Source: JAEUMG01 sp963805405 (GTDB lineage Bacteria; Pseudomonadota; Alphaproteobacteria; Rhizobiales; Aestuariivirgaceae). Taken from it: 64,000 nucleotides of DNA. The stretch spans positions 1 to 64,000 of the forward strand of contig CAWDUC010000005.1 in NCBI GenBank assembly GCA_963805405.1, in the 5' to 3' direction. Within the stretch, counting starts at the first letter, position 1. Every line of letters begins with the position of its first letter. The notes beneath the pieces are model-generated. The model did no database searches, had not been told where the DNA came from, and worked only from the letters and a program-made list of their open reading frames with translations. This document shows positions 63,789 through 64,000 of this stretch, piece by piece. A program made the translations under genes and the position numbers.

Positions 63789-64000
63789 ATGGCATTCGAA
63801 GGTATGAGGAAATCACCGCATACGGCTTCGAACGCAAATATTAAGGCGACACGAGAGGACTGGATCAATCTCGCGTTGAAGACCCTCATATCGGGCGGCG
63901 TCGACAAGGTTCGGGTCTTAACGATGTCCAGGGAACTCGAGGTGTCTCGATCGAGCTTCTATTGGTATTTCACAAGCCGGCAGAACATGCTGGATCAGCT
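63789..64000 (+). CDS. TetR-family transcriptional regulator, partial (C-terminus outside window)
   Basis: The first 70 residues of a TetR repressor. The helix-turn-helix is visible: REDWINLALKTLISGGVDKV, then LTMSRELEVSRSSFYWYFTS and RQNMLDQL, with the FYWYF segment characteristic of the family. The window ends within the first helix of the ligand domain. Divergent from the MttB-family gene with an overlapping palindrome between them, it probably controls the methylated-amine genes. Confidence 0.85.
   Translation, partial: MAFEGMRKSPHTASNANIKATREDWINLALKTLISGGVDKVRVLTMSRELEVSRSSFYWYFTSRQNMLDQ

Overview
The window looks like chromosomal DNA of a GC-rich alphaproteobacterium of the order Hyphomicrobiales (Rhizobiales). 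The evidence is the murA - DUF2948 - UPF0262 - low-molecular-weight phosphatase - infA - maf - yacG block, Irr-type iron control elements, a BigR-type sulfide operon, a BA14K-free RopB/Omp25-like outer membrane protein and typical rhizobial hairpin repeats. I cannot name a genus.

Layout. (1) 1-4.4 kb: an arsenic operon (arsR, an ArsO-like flavoprotein, an MFS permease running off the left edge) with two copies of a putative ArsR operator, a truncated moaA and an intact outer membrane barrel. (2) 4.4-14.4 kb: a decayed accessory region holding remnants of two glycosyltransferases, a protein with an HELGH motif, a Sel1-repeat protein, a HlyD-type adaptor, a type I secretion ATPase fused in frame to the start of an arylsulfatase, and a broken LysR regulator. 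It ends at the 3' side of tRNA-Thr(GGU). (3) 14.7-18.8 kb: intact core genes. (4) 18.8-32.1 kb: indolepyruvate:ferredoxin oxidoreductase subunits, two phytoene-desaturase-like flavoproteins, a cyclase-family hydrolase and a peptide-type ABC transporter, which together look like an uptake and catabolic locus of unknown substrate. (5) 32.1-37.0 kb: ureDABCEFG. (6) 37.1-41.0 kb: the Anbu operon (ATP-grasp, alpha-E, transglutaminase-like, proteasome-like peptidase). (7) 41-42.3 kb: hairpin repeats and one conserved hypothetical gene. (8) 42.4-50.3 kb: an iron locus with two Irr boxes, two imelysin-family proteins, a multicopper oxidase, a di-haem oxidoreductase, a DUF1513 protein, bacterioferritin and its ferredoxin, a cysteine-rich unknown protein and a small HTH protein, but no recognisable permease. 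(9) 50.4-53.4 kb: a B12-type radical SAM protein and an old-yellow-enzyme reductase. (10) 53.5-59.2 kb: a sulfide/persulfide operon (SulP transporter, phosphatase-SQR fusion, MBL-fold enzyme, two YeeE/YedE proteins, BigR-like regulator). (11) 59.2-64 kb: methylated-amine genes (dimethylglycine-dehydrogenase-like enzyme, MttB-family methyltransferase, divergent TetR regulator cut by the right edge).

A striking property is the uneven density of frameshifts. Genes at 14.7-26.8 kb and 36.2-53.4 kb are almost all intact, while those at 26.9-36 kb and 55.3-57.9 kb carry a one-base indel every few hundred bases, mostly insertions. Many of these insert one G:C pair into a CA/TG step, giving CGA/TCG. 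Conserved protein sequence continues across every shift, so these look more like uncorrected consensus errors than old pseudogenes. The 4.4-14 kb region also shows real rearrangement (moaA truncation, sulfatase-ABC fusion). Entries that need a frameshift say so.
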